A stretch of DNA of 64,000 nucleotides from Gordionus sp. m RMFG-2023 (taxonomy: Eukaryota > Nematomorpha > Gordioida > Chordodea > Parachordodidae). The position numbers and the translations under genes are program-made. Positions 1-10,800 of this stretch are shown here, one piece after another (the first letter of the stretch is position 1; each line of letters starts with the position of its first letter). The notes beneath the pieces were generated by a model that was given only the letters and a program-made list of their open reading frames with translations, ran no database searches and had not been told where the DNA came from. Where the stretch lies: assembly GCF_954871325.1 (NCBI RefSeq), contig NC_088777.1, positions 19,817,366 through 19,881,365 of the forward strand, given 5' to 3'.

Positions 1-370
1 GCCGAAAAAAACGACCTCGACCCAAAATATGGGTCGTTTTTTACGACTCCGACTCAAAATTTGGGTCGTATTTTTCGACTTAAACTTGAAGTTTGGGTCA
101 TATTTTTCGACTCAAACTTGAAGTTTGGGTTGTTTTTTTCGACTAAAACATGAAGTTTGGGTCGTATTTTTTGACTCAAACTTGAAGTTTGGGTCGTATT
201 TTTCGACTCCAACTCAAAGTTTGGGTCGTTTTTCTGACTCAGACTCAAACATCGGGTCGTTTTATTCAATCCGACCCAAAATATGGATCTTTTTTTTTAA
301 AGACGACTTAAAGTTAGGGTTGCTTTTTTTCACCCCTAACCCAATTATCTAGATCATTTTTTTCGACCAA
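1..370. repeat. 32-bp tandem array, GGGTCGT-type
   Basis: A short unit with the core TTTGGGTCGTATTTTTCGAC recurs with GGGT(C/T) starting at about 31, 63, 95, 127, 159, 191, 223 and 254, a period of about 32 bp. More degenerate units run on to about 370. The array begins at or before the left window edge. Both strands stay open for about 70 codons here, but those frames only translate the repeat. The inner two or three units are shared with the outer end of the foldback element that follows and reappear inverted at its right end. Confidence 0.85.
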
Positions 371-479
371 AAGTCAAATAACATTTAGTATATATTAATA
401 TTATAGGCGGGAAAGTTACTTAAAGCTTCTTTAAATTATAATGCTCTGATTAACTATTCATCATAGTTATATTTTAAAA

Positions 480-1648
480 TTTTTAATTGATGTACCATAG
501 AAAAGTGCCATTTGTCATGATAATTATTTTTGAACTTTTTTAAATGAAATAGATAAAAATATATATTCTAAACATGTTAAATTAAAAATTCAGTGAGGAT
601 GTATCATATATAGGTGACAAATGTCATAATCGCTGATTTTGAACTTTTTCAAATTTTTTTAAAGGAAATAGCTAAAAATATATATTCTAAACATGTTAAA
701 TTAAAATTCAGTGAGGATGTATCATAGATAGGTGACAATTGTCATAATCACTATTTTTCAACTTTTTTCAATTTTTTTAAAGCAAATAGCTAAAAATATA
801 TATTCTAAACATGTTAAATTAAAAATTCAGTGAGGATGTATCATATATAGGTGACAATTGTCATAATCGCTATTTTTGAACTTTTTCAAATTTTTTTAAA
901 GGAAATATCTAAAAATATATATTCCAAACATGTTAAATTAAAAATTCAGTGAGGATGTATCATAGATAGGTGACAATTGTCATAATCGCTATTTTTGAAC
1001 TTTTTCAAATTTTTTTAAGGAAATATCTAAAAATATATATTCTAAACATGTTAAATTAAAAATTCAGTGAGGATGTATCATAGATAGGTGACAATTGTCA
1101 TAATCGCTATTTTTGAACTTTTTCAAATTTTTTTAAAGGAAATAGCTAAAAATATATATTCTAAACATGTTAAATTAAAATTTCAGTGAGGATGTATCAT
1201 AGATAGGTGACAATTGTCATAATCGCTATTTTTAAACTTTTTCAAATTTTTTAAAGGAAATATCTAAAAATATATATTCTAAACATGTTAAATTAAAAAT
1301 TCAGTGAGGATGTATCATAGATAGGTGACAATTGTCATAATCGCTATTTTTGAACTTTTTCAAATTTTTTTAAAGGAAATATCTAAAAATATATATTCTA
1401 AACATGTTAAATTAAAAATTCAGTGAGGATGTATCATAGATAGGTGACAATTGTCATAATCGCTATTTTTGAACTTTTTCAAATTTTTTTAAAGGAAATA
1501 GCTAAAAATATATATTCTAAACATGTTAAATTAAAATTTCAGTGAGGATGTATCATAGATAGGTGACAATTGTCATAATCGCTATTTTTGAACTTTTTCA
1601 AATTTTTTTAAAGGAGATAGCTAAAAATATATATTCTAAACATGTTAA
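480..1648 (+). repeat. 118-119-bp tandem satellite, left arm
   Basis: The anchor GTGAGGATGTATCA recurs with its GTATCA at 601, 719, 838, 957, 1075, 1194, 1312, 1431 and 1550, so spacing alternates between 118 and 119 bp. Each unit carries TGACAATTGTCA, a perfect 12-bp palindrome, in most copies, followed by A/T tracts. Copies are nearly identical in the middle and diverge toward the outer end, as expected from unequal exchange or gene conversion within an array. Confidence 0.9.
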
Positions 1649-1649
1649 A

Positions 1650-3180
1650 GTCATTTATCTATGATACATCCTCACTGAATTTTTAATTTAACATGTTTAG
1701 AATATATATTTTTAGATATTTCCTTTAAAAAAATTTGAAAAAGTTCAAAAATAGTGATTATGACAATTGTCATCTATATATGATACATCCTCACTGAATT
1801 TTAAATTTAATATGTTTAGAATATATATTTTAAGATGTTTCCTTTAAAAAAATTTGAAAAAACTTTTCTATGGTACATCTTCACTGAAATTTTATTTTAA
1901 CATCTTTACAATATATATTTTTAGCTATTTCCTTTAAAAAAATTTGAAAAAGTTCAAAAATATCGATTATGACAATTGTCTTCTATCTATGATACATCCT
2001 CACTGAATTTTTAATTTAACATGTTTAGAATATATATTTTTAGATATTTCCTTTAAAAAAATTTGAAAAAGTTTAAAAATAGCGATTATGACAATTGTCA
2101 CCTATCTATGATACATCCTCACTGAAATTTTAATTTAACATGTTTAGAATATATATTTTTAGCTATTTCCTTTAAAAAAATTTGAAAAAGTTCAAAAATA
2201 GCAATTATGACAATTGTCACTTTTCTATGGTACATCTTCACTGAAATTTTATTTTAACATCTTTACAATATATATTTTTAGCTATTTCCTTTAAAAAAAT
2301 TTGAAAAAGTTCAAAAATAGCGATTATGACAATTGTCACCTATCTATGATACATCCTCACTGAATTTTTAATTTAACATGTTTAGAATATATATTTTTAG
2401 ATATTTCCTTTAAAAAAATTTGAAAAAGTTCAAAAATAGCGATTATGACAATTGTCACCTATATATGATACATCCTCACTGAATTTTAAATTTAACATGT
2501 TTAGAATATATATTTTAAGATGTTTCCTTTAAAAAAATTTGAAAAAGTTTAAAAATAGCGATTATGACAATTGTCACCTATCTATGATACATCCTCACTG
2601 AAATTTTAATTTAACATGTTTAGAATATATATTTTTAGCTATTTCCTTTAAAAAAATTTGAAAAAGTTCAAAAATAGCGATTATGACAATTGTCACCTAT
2701 CTATGATACATCCTCACTGAATTTTTAATTTAACATGTTTAGAATATATATTTTTAGATATTTCCTTTAAAAAAATTTGAAAAAGTTCAAAAATAGCGAT
2801 TATGACAATTGTCACATATCTATCATACATCCTCACTGAATTTTTAATTTAACATGGTTAGAATATATATTTTTTGCTATTTCCTTTAAAAAAATTGAAA
2901 AAAGTTCAAAAATAGCGATTATGACAATTGTCACCTATCTATGATACATCCTCACTGAATTTTTAATTTAACATGTTTAGAATATATATTTTTAGCAATT
3001 TGCTTTAAAGAAACTCAAAAAAGTTCAAAAATAGCGATTATGACAATTACCACTTATCTATGGTACATCATCACTGAAATTTTGATTTAACATGTCTACA
3101 ATATATATTTTTCTATTTCATTTAAAAAAGTTCAAAAATAATTATCATGACAAATGGCACTTTTCTATGGTACATCACTT
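1650..3180 (-). repeat. 118-119-bp tandem satellite, right arm (inverted)
   Basis: This is the same unit as the left arm, in opposite orientation, with the anchor now TGATACATCCTCACTGA. About 14 copies are present. A variant unit with TGGTACATCTTCACTG occurs near 1868 and 2229 and resembles the outermost units. Variant and standard units are interspersed rather than confined to the end, which suggests block duplication inside the arm. Confidence 0.88.
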
Positions 3181-3373
3181 AAAAATTTTTAAATATAACT
3201 ATGATGAATAGTTAATCAGAGCATTATAATTTAAAGAAGCTTTAAGTAACTTTCCCGCCTATAATATTAATATATACTAAATGTTATTTGACTTTTGGTC
3301 GAAAAAAATGATCTAGATATTGGGTTAGGGGTGAAAAAAAGCAACCCTAACTTTAAGTCGTCTTTAAAAAGAT

Positions 3374-3745
3374 ACATTCACCCATAAACATTGCAAATAT
3401 TATAAATGAGATTATAAATTTTTAGACAAAATATTAATATTTTTATGACATTAATATATAGATAGATGGTAAATAAAAATCAATTTGATATGGGAATCGG
3501 ATCGGTGTTTTAGTGATATCGGAAAATATCGGATCGGTGAAATTTTTTTGGATTGGCATAGTTCCATTCAGCACCGATACTTGTATGAGAACATTAATAA
3601 AGCATTACAATGATTCTTGCAAAGATTTTTCCATAAATTTTAAAAGATTGGAGAAGCATAATATTAAAAAAATGAAACTTAGGAAAAATGTAACAAAGGA
3701 AGTAGTCCAATACTGAATATGTGAGATTTTTTATTAAATTTATGC
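3374..3745. other. Spacer with degenerate hAT-like fragment
   Basis: No gene is seen. At about 3487-3585 the words ATCGGATCGG and ATATCGG recur. They resemble the ends of the hAT element at 9811-10570, so this is probably a decayed relative. A 67-codon open frame starting at 3513 has no recognisable content. Confidence 0.4.
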
Positions 3746-3993
3746 CATAGACCTGCAGGCTCGGCCTTAAGCCCGACCCGGGTATCCGAGGCAGGTCGTA
3801 TTTAATTTTTTTTATAATACCCAGCCCAGGTCTAAATTTTTTTTTAAAAAATACCCCGCCTAAAACCATATATTTTTGCCATTATTGGCTATAAAAATTA
3901 AATAATATATATTTAAAAAAAATTTGGGCCGAGCCTGAAATTTTTTTTAAAAAAAAAATCCGGGTCGAGCCGTAGGTACTCTGCAGGTCTCTG
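3746..3993. mobile_element. Small hAT-like MITE (248 bp)
   Basis: The ends are inverted repeats: CATAGACCTGCAG on the left and, read from the right, CAGAGACCTGCAG. They are flanked by ATTTATGC and ATTTACGA, which match at 6 of 8 positions as a decayed 8-bp target duplication. Inside are GC-rich patches (CCCGACCCGG, GGGCCGAGCC) in an A/T background. The 8-bp duplication and CAGAG-type ends fit the hAT superfamily. Confidence 0.6.
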
Positions 3994-4524
3994 ATTTACG
4001 ATTAAATCCTCTTAGAAAAGATGCTAGCTCTGCGAAAAACGAAAAATATAATAAAAAGTTGTTTAATTGGGAGGCGAAAATTATTACCTCTCAAATTATC
4101 TCTGGGAAATATAGCTCAACAAATTTACTCCCTCCATAGGGCATAGATTTCTGCGCGCGCCTGTAAAAGATCATTTAAGAAAATTTAAATATCTATCGGA
4201 AAAAGTAAGGCAGCACGAGAACGGCAACTTTTTTTTATTATCTTACTAAATAACGAATAAGAATGGTTTAAAACAAACTATTTAAGAATAAAAAAATTTA
4301 CGATAGATTATTTAAAATATAATTTTTTTGTGCAAAATTTATCGAAAAATTATTGAACTAACCTTTAGAAGGTTGGATAATTTGGTATTGGCCCATGGTA
4401 TCGACTAAGAATAAAAAGTAGGGGTTCGATATCTATACTCCGTATCCGTATATTTCTGTTAAATACTATACAAATTATCTTATTTATTTATATTTTCTAT
4501 TTATCAATTTTTTTTTTCCATCAG
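3994..4524. other. Non-coding stretch before first recognised ABTB exon
   Basis: I see no gene or clear repeat. It ends in the pyrimidine-rich tract and CATCAG acceptor of the first recognised exon, so it is probably intron sequence of the ABTB-family gene. Confidence 0.35.
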
Positions 4525-4884
4525 TTAATAAAATTTTGAACGGCCAGTTAAAACTATGCCATTTTGATGAAGTGAGTGAGAAACAATTCTCTTTGTCTTC
4601 AACCTCATCCAATCTACACAAATCGGGACCTTTCATTTTCAAATCTTTTCAGAGACAAAGTTCCCCACCCAAACGTAAAAATAAATGTCTAACCAACGCC
4701 GATCAGAATAACAACCTCATGATGAATAATATTGATAATAAATTCTTTGATAATAAGGAACACAAATCCAAATCTTTTAACATGAAGGGTTCTTTCAAAA
4801 ATATCCTTAAAACGAATGGCTCATTGCTGATGCCTTTGGACAAAGTTCTTAGCTCTAAAGAGTGTAGTACCTTTAATCAAACAG
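4525..4884 (+). CDS. ABTB2/ABTB3: ABTB-family exon A (S/N/K-rich)
   Basis: It starts after the acceptor TTTCCATCAG and ends at AAACAG before GTCAAT. It enters with two bases of a codon and leaves one base, which joins the next exon as valine. The roughly 119 residues are polar and low in complexity (runs such as NADQNNNLMMNN). I recognise no domain. Assignment rests on frame continuity with the next exon. It is probably internal, since no convincing start codon opens it. Confidence 0.6.
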
Positions 4885-7800
4885 GTCAATACTTTGTATA
4901 TATATATTATTATTTAATTAATATTTATTTAGGAAATGTTCTCTCCACTTGTCAGGATGAATTTATTAGGGCATTATGTTGTTAGGCGGGAATTGGTTTT
5001 TAAAACTAATATTGACATGAATTTCTATAGATAGTTTTAATTTGTTCGAATACTTTCTGAGCCATCAATGGGATGAGATAATATAACCCTCAATAATTAT
5101 AAATATATATTTTTAAATTACTGTTTGCTCGAATGGACTAATTTGGCTTTACTTAAAGAAAGATGTAAACCAGCCTATGCTAGAAAAAATCTGAAAATTT
5201 GGGCTAGAGCTGACAAATTTGAATTTTAGAATTTAAAAATATTTTTACCCAAATAAAACCACCATTATCTTATAATTTTTTGCTAAATAATATAAAATTT
5301 TCATTTGAGAAAGTTTTTTAAAAATTCTTTTACTAGTAGAGCTAACGAAGTCCCACTGTTCCCTACTTTTACAAATCAAGTCATAATGTTAATTAATAAA
5401 TTTTATTTTCATTTACCTAAATACCTTACATAGTCGATAACGTGACCGAAGCGACTTCCTTCCTTTGGTTAAACCCAAACTTTCACGGCTTCCCCAGGCA
5501 TTACTATCACTATCAAGCTTTCAGCAATTTCAATATCCTAAACAATAAAAGTTTAAACAGCCGAACTTTTGATTTCAATCATTCGTTAAATCTTACCGGA
5601 GTTAAGCATCAACACACTTTATCTAGCCTTCATGTGTTTAGTAGATGCCCTCACAGAATACCCGTATGGACCAGGGAGGCTATCAGGGATTTTCATTTTA
5701 TCTTCAATTCTAACTCCGTTATAAATTACGCTTACACTAGGTTTATAACATGTTTCATTATGTTTTTATTCATAAACTTTTTACCGAAATGCGTGGAATT
5801 TTTACAACTTATAATCTTGTAAATTTTTCCCCCAGGAACCTTATTAGCTTTATTATGTGAAAAAACGCTTACTTGGAAATGATCATAATTTAACGATATA
5901 TATATAGTTTAACGTATCTACTGATTACCATATCTAGGCTATTTTTTCTAGTTTATTACATTTGAAACTAAAATGGTTAGAATTGTAGTAGCGTATATTT
6001 TAAGTTAATATTTAATATTGTTGCTTGTTACATTTTTATAGTATAGAGAAGGTAAAAAAGATTATATCAATTTTTATGGTTTTTTTTTTAAAAAAAATTT
6101 TAAATTATAATACGCTAAAAAACTCAATATGCTGGCGCACAAACCTTCCAATTTATCATGTTTTAGCGCTTTGATATAGGATACTAAAAAAATTTTTAAA
6201 TATATTTACATCGCTTCTCATTATCGGTGTGTCAACATAATGATTTAAAATTAATAATGCTCAATCGACCATAATGGTTATTAAGAAAGGGATAAAAAAA
6301 AGTATTGTTTAATATATATAAAAAAAATGATTAAAAAACTTGTAATTATAATGTAATTTATATTCAAGAAACCCTTTGAAAAATTTATATAGGATCGGAG
6401 TTTTTGAAATAAATGGGCGATATTTGTGCCCAACCCGGCTCGTTTCCGATTTTTTTTTACTAAGGTTTCCCCGCCAAATACAAGACCTAACCCGCAATAT
6501 ATGTAGCTGGGCACCAAAATAAACAACTGTTATAATATTTGGGAGTGGTTAAATTAAAAAGACTAGACTTTATTGATTATCACTTCTATCATATATCAGG
6601 ATTCATCAATAATCCAGACAAATAATTTGTATGTCCGTACCGGCCTGTTAATTTTTTGCCCAGCCCTGACCAAATAAACTTTTTTAGACATTGCCCAGGC
6701 CGTGCATTAAAGACTTCTAGATCACATTGCTATATATATTTTTTTAAAGGGAATACGAATTACTGAGCAATATATTTGGAGTGGATAGACCTTTGATACC
6801 AGAACTATACGATTGGCTGAGGGTTATTTTAACGTTGGTGGAACATAGAGACGGCAGTCACATTATACCTGAGGATGTTCAACAAGCCAGTTCTATCTTA
6901 TTGCCTCATTCATATCATTCAGTTAAGCCCTCTACCCTTTTACAGTAATTTAAAATTAATATAGGAAAATAATTCCCGGTAAAAAAATCCCCAGAAAAAT
7001 TATTCCCTGGATAGAAATTTCACGGATGTAAAATCCCCGTTTTTTATTATATTTTTCAAAAATTTTTTCCCTGATATTTAAAAAAAACAATCAGGCCCAG
7101 TCCAGTTTTAAAAAATATTTTTTTTAGTCCCGGCTTATATATTTAAAATAATTAAAATACGACGGCCGGGCCTGCTGGTCTTGAAATATATCCAAGAAAT
7201 AAAATATTTAAAAATTTTGAGTAAATCCTAAAAATAAAAAAATTCCCTGGAAAATATATTTCAAAGATTTCCCCAATATAATTGTTGACCTAAATTATAA
7301 ACATAAAAAGTAGTTAATGTTAAACTAAACTTAACCTAATTTTCAAAATATTATCGAATAACCCTAAATCTTATAATGTTTAACTTAACGTTATGGTTTT
7401 ATCCCGAACCCAATTTTAGTGAAATTTTAACAAAAAATTATAAAATAAACTAATGCATACTATGTCAAAACCCTGAGCTTAATTACCTCGTAAATACCTA
7501 GTTTTTGTGATATTTAGCAAAATATTTTCATCAGTTAACATTTAATTGTAATGGTCTGGCCCAAATTTTCAATTTAAAAATTTTTTTAAGATCGATCTTT
7601 TGGCCCTGACCGTCAGGTTTCATCTTTAAATAAATCTAAAGTTGTTTTTTAAACTTCAACTCTCGAAGTTTCGAGGCTTCAATTAATTATAAGATTATTA
7701 AATAAAATTTTTTTTGCCTTTAAACATTTTCCCCAACTTTTAGATATTAATGAGAAAGAATTTTAAAGATTTATAATGACTGAAAGAAATTTGTATAAAA

Positions 7801-10800
7801 AGTACTTTCATATTATTTTTTTTCTTTTAAAAAATATTCTTTTTTACAAATTTTTTGAACATAGTTTTTTTTAAAAAAAATTATGAAATTATTTATCATT
7901 TTCAAAAAGTTTTTCTAAATATCCAATTGAGAAATTTTAATTGAGGATCTTCATAATTACCTTTAAAAATAATTGGTCATACGATTTTTTTTTCAATTAG
8001 CTGAAAAATAATAAGGATTCGTTTGACATAAATTAACATCATATTATCAATTCCCTTTTATATAATAGTTATCCCCATAATTTTTTATTTAAGCATTGTA
8101 AAATAATCTATTGTAATCTTTTCATTTTCATCGTAGCCACTCTATCTTAACTTTGTATCATATTTTGATTTAATGTCAAAAATCTATTTGAATACTTTTT
8201 ATGCTATCGCTGCGAAATTATAAAGTATAAAAAATACCACCAGATTTATCGAGTTTTATATTTTGAAATTAACCTATTTAATCGCTCAGAATTAAAACTG
8301 AAACACCCCTTGAACGTTGAAAATACTCAAAGCTCAGAAAAAATACTGAATATCCAGAATTATTTTTTAATGCTCAGATATAACGGAATTGCCCATAAAA
8401 GGATATTCAGTTTAAAAGATAATTGCTCAGAGGAATATATGAATGAATGAAATACTTTTTTTCTATTGATTTAAAAAAAATAGTCACTATTAGCAATTAT
8501 CGCGGTATTGCTTTCACGCTTTTCCTCGATATTTATTTTGCATTAATAAGTTTTCGCTCAATTGTCTTTTCGATTTGATTTCGCTTTCTCCAAATGATTT
8601 TCGCTCACCATTATAAATTGGCGATAAAAGTTTCGCTGTTATATATTAGCTCATCTCGGTAAAAGTTCTGCTAGAAAAAATTCTCTATATGGTCTTCGCT
8701 GATTAGCATGCGAATGTGGATTTGCGATATTTATCTATAAAATCAATTTACTTTAATAAACATTCGCGATAAAAATTTCGCGAAAATGTGTTTTGTGATA
8801 AAAATTTTTTGTCTTATTGGTTTGTTAAAAATTTATTGATTTTGAAAAAAATCTTCAGAAAATGAGGATTAAGTTTTAATATAAATTGTTTTTCAACTTA
8901 GAGATTTTTTTAAAAGAAATTGCAAAATATTTAATTATATATAAAGGAACTTTTATAAAAGATCAAAATTTTTATTAAAATTTGATCAATTTATTTTTGA
9001 TACTTAAAAAGGGAATTATTTTTCACTTTATATTATTTTAAAATCGAAAAAAATTGGGAATTTATTTACGGAGAAATTTTTTCCAGGGAATTTTTTTCTG
9101 TTTATTTTCCAGGGATTTTTTTTCCGGGGATTATTTTCCGCTTACTATTTAAATTTAATTTTACTAACCTAAACATTATTAAAAAAACGCGATAAAAGAT
9201 ATATTTATAATAATTAGGGCTGTGCCGATCCGCCAATTTTTTTTAAAATCTATACCTATCCGATATTTACATAGATTTCATTATTCTATATTTTTAAAAA
9301 TATTTTCTATAAATAATAACTATAGGACTAAATAGGAAACTCTTTGAAATTTTTCGTTTCTCATGGCCAAGACAATATCGGATGCATTATCACACATGAT
9401 TGAGTGTATTTTGTTTTTTTTTATTTCTCCAAAACTTAATCGTTATATTTAAAATATGGGGAATATTTATGGACCCGTTTTTCGTTAAAATTCTTTGTTT
9501 ATATACAATGATATGTCAAAGAGATATGCAAATTCCAACCTCTATTACAAGTTCATATAGCTAAGATTTCTTGAAAAACTTTTTTAAATATTGTAAGTGT
9601 AGTGATTAGCCTTCCAATATCAGATGATACACATGACATAAGAAAATTATTATTACGCCATTGTTTATTGTCTGATTTGAAATATTCAATAGATTATTGC
9701 GGTTGTAAATAAAGAATTATTGAATATCTTTGATAATAAAAAGTTTGTCCAGAGTGTATTATTAATTTTTTGCATAAAATATTGTTTTTTTTTATTATAA
9801 TGGTTTAAAGCATGGATGCACCGATTTTTATCGGATCGGGCCGATATTTCACCCATTTTAAAATATCGGTTATCGGCCAATATTATAATTTTCCGATCCA
9901 ATTCGATATAAAATGGCACAACAAAAATAAAATTTTAAAAAAAAAGTTATCTAAAATTATTTATTTTTATAAATAAAATCGAAATCTATTTTTATGTATA
10001 TTTTTTTAAATAATAATAAATTAATAAACATTCTGCCATATTGTTATTTTTTTTGCGCATTCCGTTTATAAAAGTGTGCGATAATCTCTTCAGAATCTGT
10101 TTTTAGTGAAGCTGGTGATATTGACAATTACCATCGCCGCTGGCTGACCTCTGATATATCGAAAATTTTGGTATTTCTAAAAAGAAATTTTCCTTATATT
10201 ATTGTTAAATATTATTTTAAATATTTATTTCAAATTTCATAGTATATTTGTTTATTACTTATTATATATAGATTAATGTTATTACTTATTATATAAAAGT
10301 AATTTAACAATAACAATATTTTATATACTTATAGAATTGCAAATGAATTGAATATAAACTATAACTGAATATTATAATATATTTAAATGACATAAGTTAT
10401 GGTATATTTAGATTATAGATGTTATACTAATAAAAGGTATATTAAAAATTAAAACCATTGGTATCTTTACAGAATACAAAATTATATATGATATCGGATC
10501 GGTAATCGGCCGATATCAATTTAATATCGGATCGGATCGGCCTCCAAAAAGTGGTATCGGTACACCCCTAGTTTAAAGATAGGATAAGTTTATAATTTGT
10601 GAATCGACTGATAGTAATAAAATTTCATTAGAAATAAATTACATAAACAAATATTAAAGATAATTTCTTTATACCAGTCAGAGATCTGCAATCCCGAAAC
10701 CGGCACAAAAACTAATCGAATTATTATTTAAAAATATTCAAATTATATCAATTAATCAGTTTGAAAATATGGTAAATCATATAGCCTTTAATATACATTT

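Larger units (their letters stand above)
286..3373. mobile_element. Giant foldback element with satellite-repeat arms
   Basis: The stretch at about 286-600 is found again, reverse-complemented, at about 3100-3373, including the GGCGGGAAAGTTACTTAAAG block at 407-426 and its inverse near 3238-3257. Between these ends almost everything is one repeat of 118-119 bp. About 9-10 units lie in plus orientation (480-1648) and about 14 in minus orientation (1650-3180), meeting at a sharp centre near 1648. No transposase frame is visible, so the element is non-autonomous. It looks like a foldback-type DNA transposon with expanded subterminal repeats. I could not see a convincing target duplication, and its superfamily is unknown. 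Confidence 0.75.

Noticed and set aside
54-352. Opposed 71- and 75-codon open frames
   Set aside because: They translate the 32-bp tandem array; a repeat whose unit happens to lack stops stays open on both strands.
480-3180. CRISPR array
   Set aside because: Units are 118-119 bp, contiguous, without spacers, and inverted about a centre; the genome is eukaryotic.
6281-6526. 81-codon minus-strand frame
   Set aside because: It covers a GC-patch repeat fragment inside an ABTB intron and has no family character.
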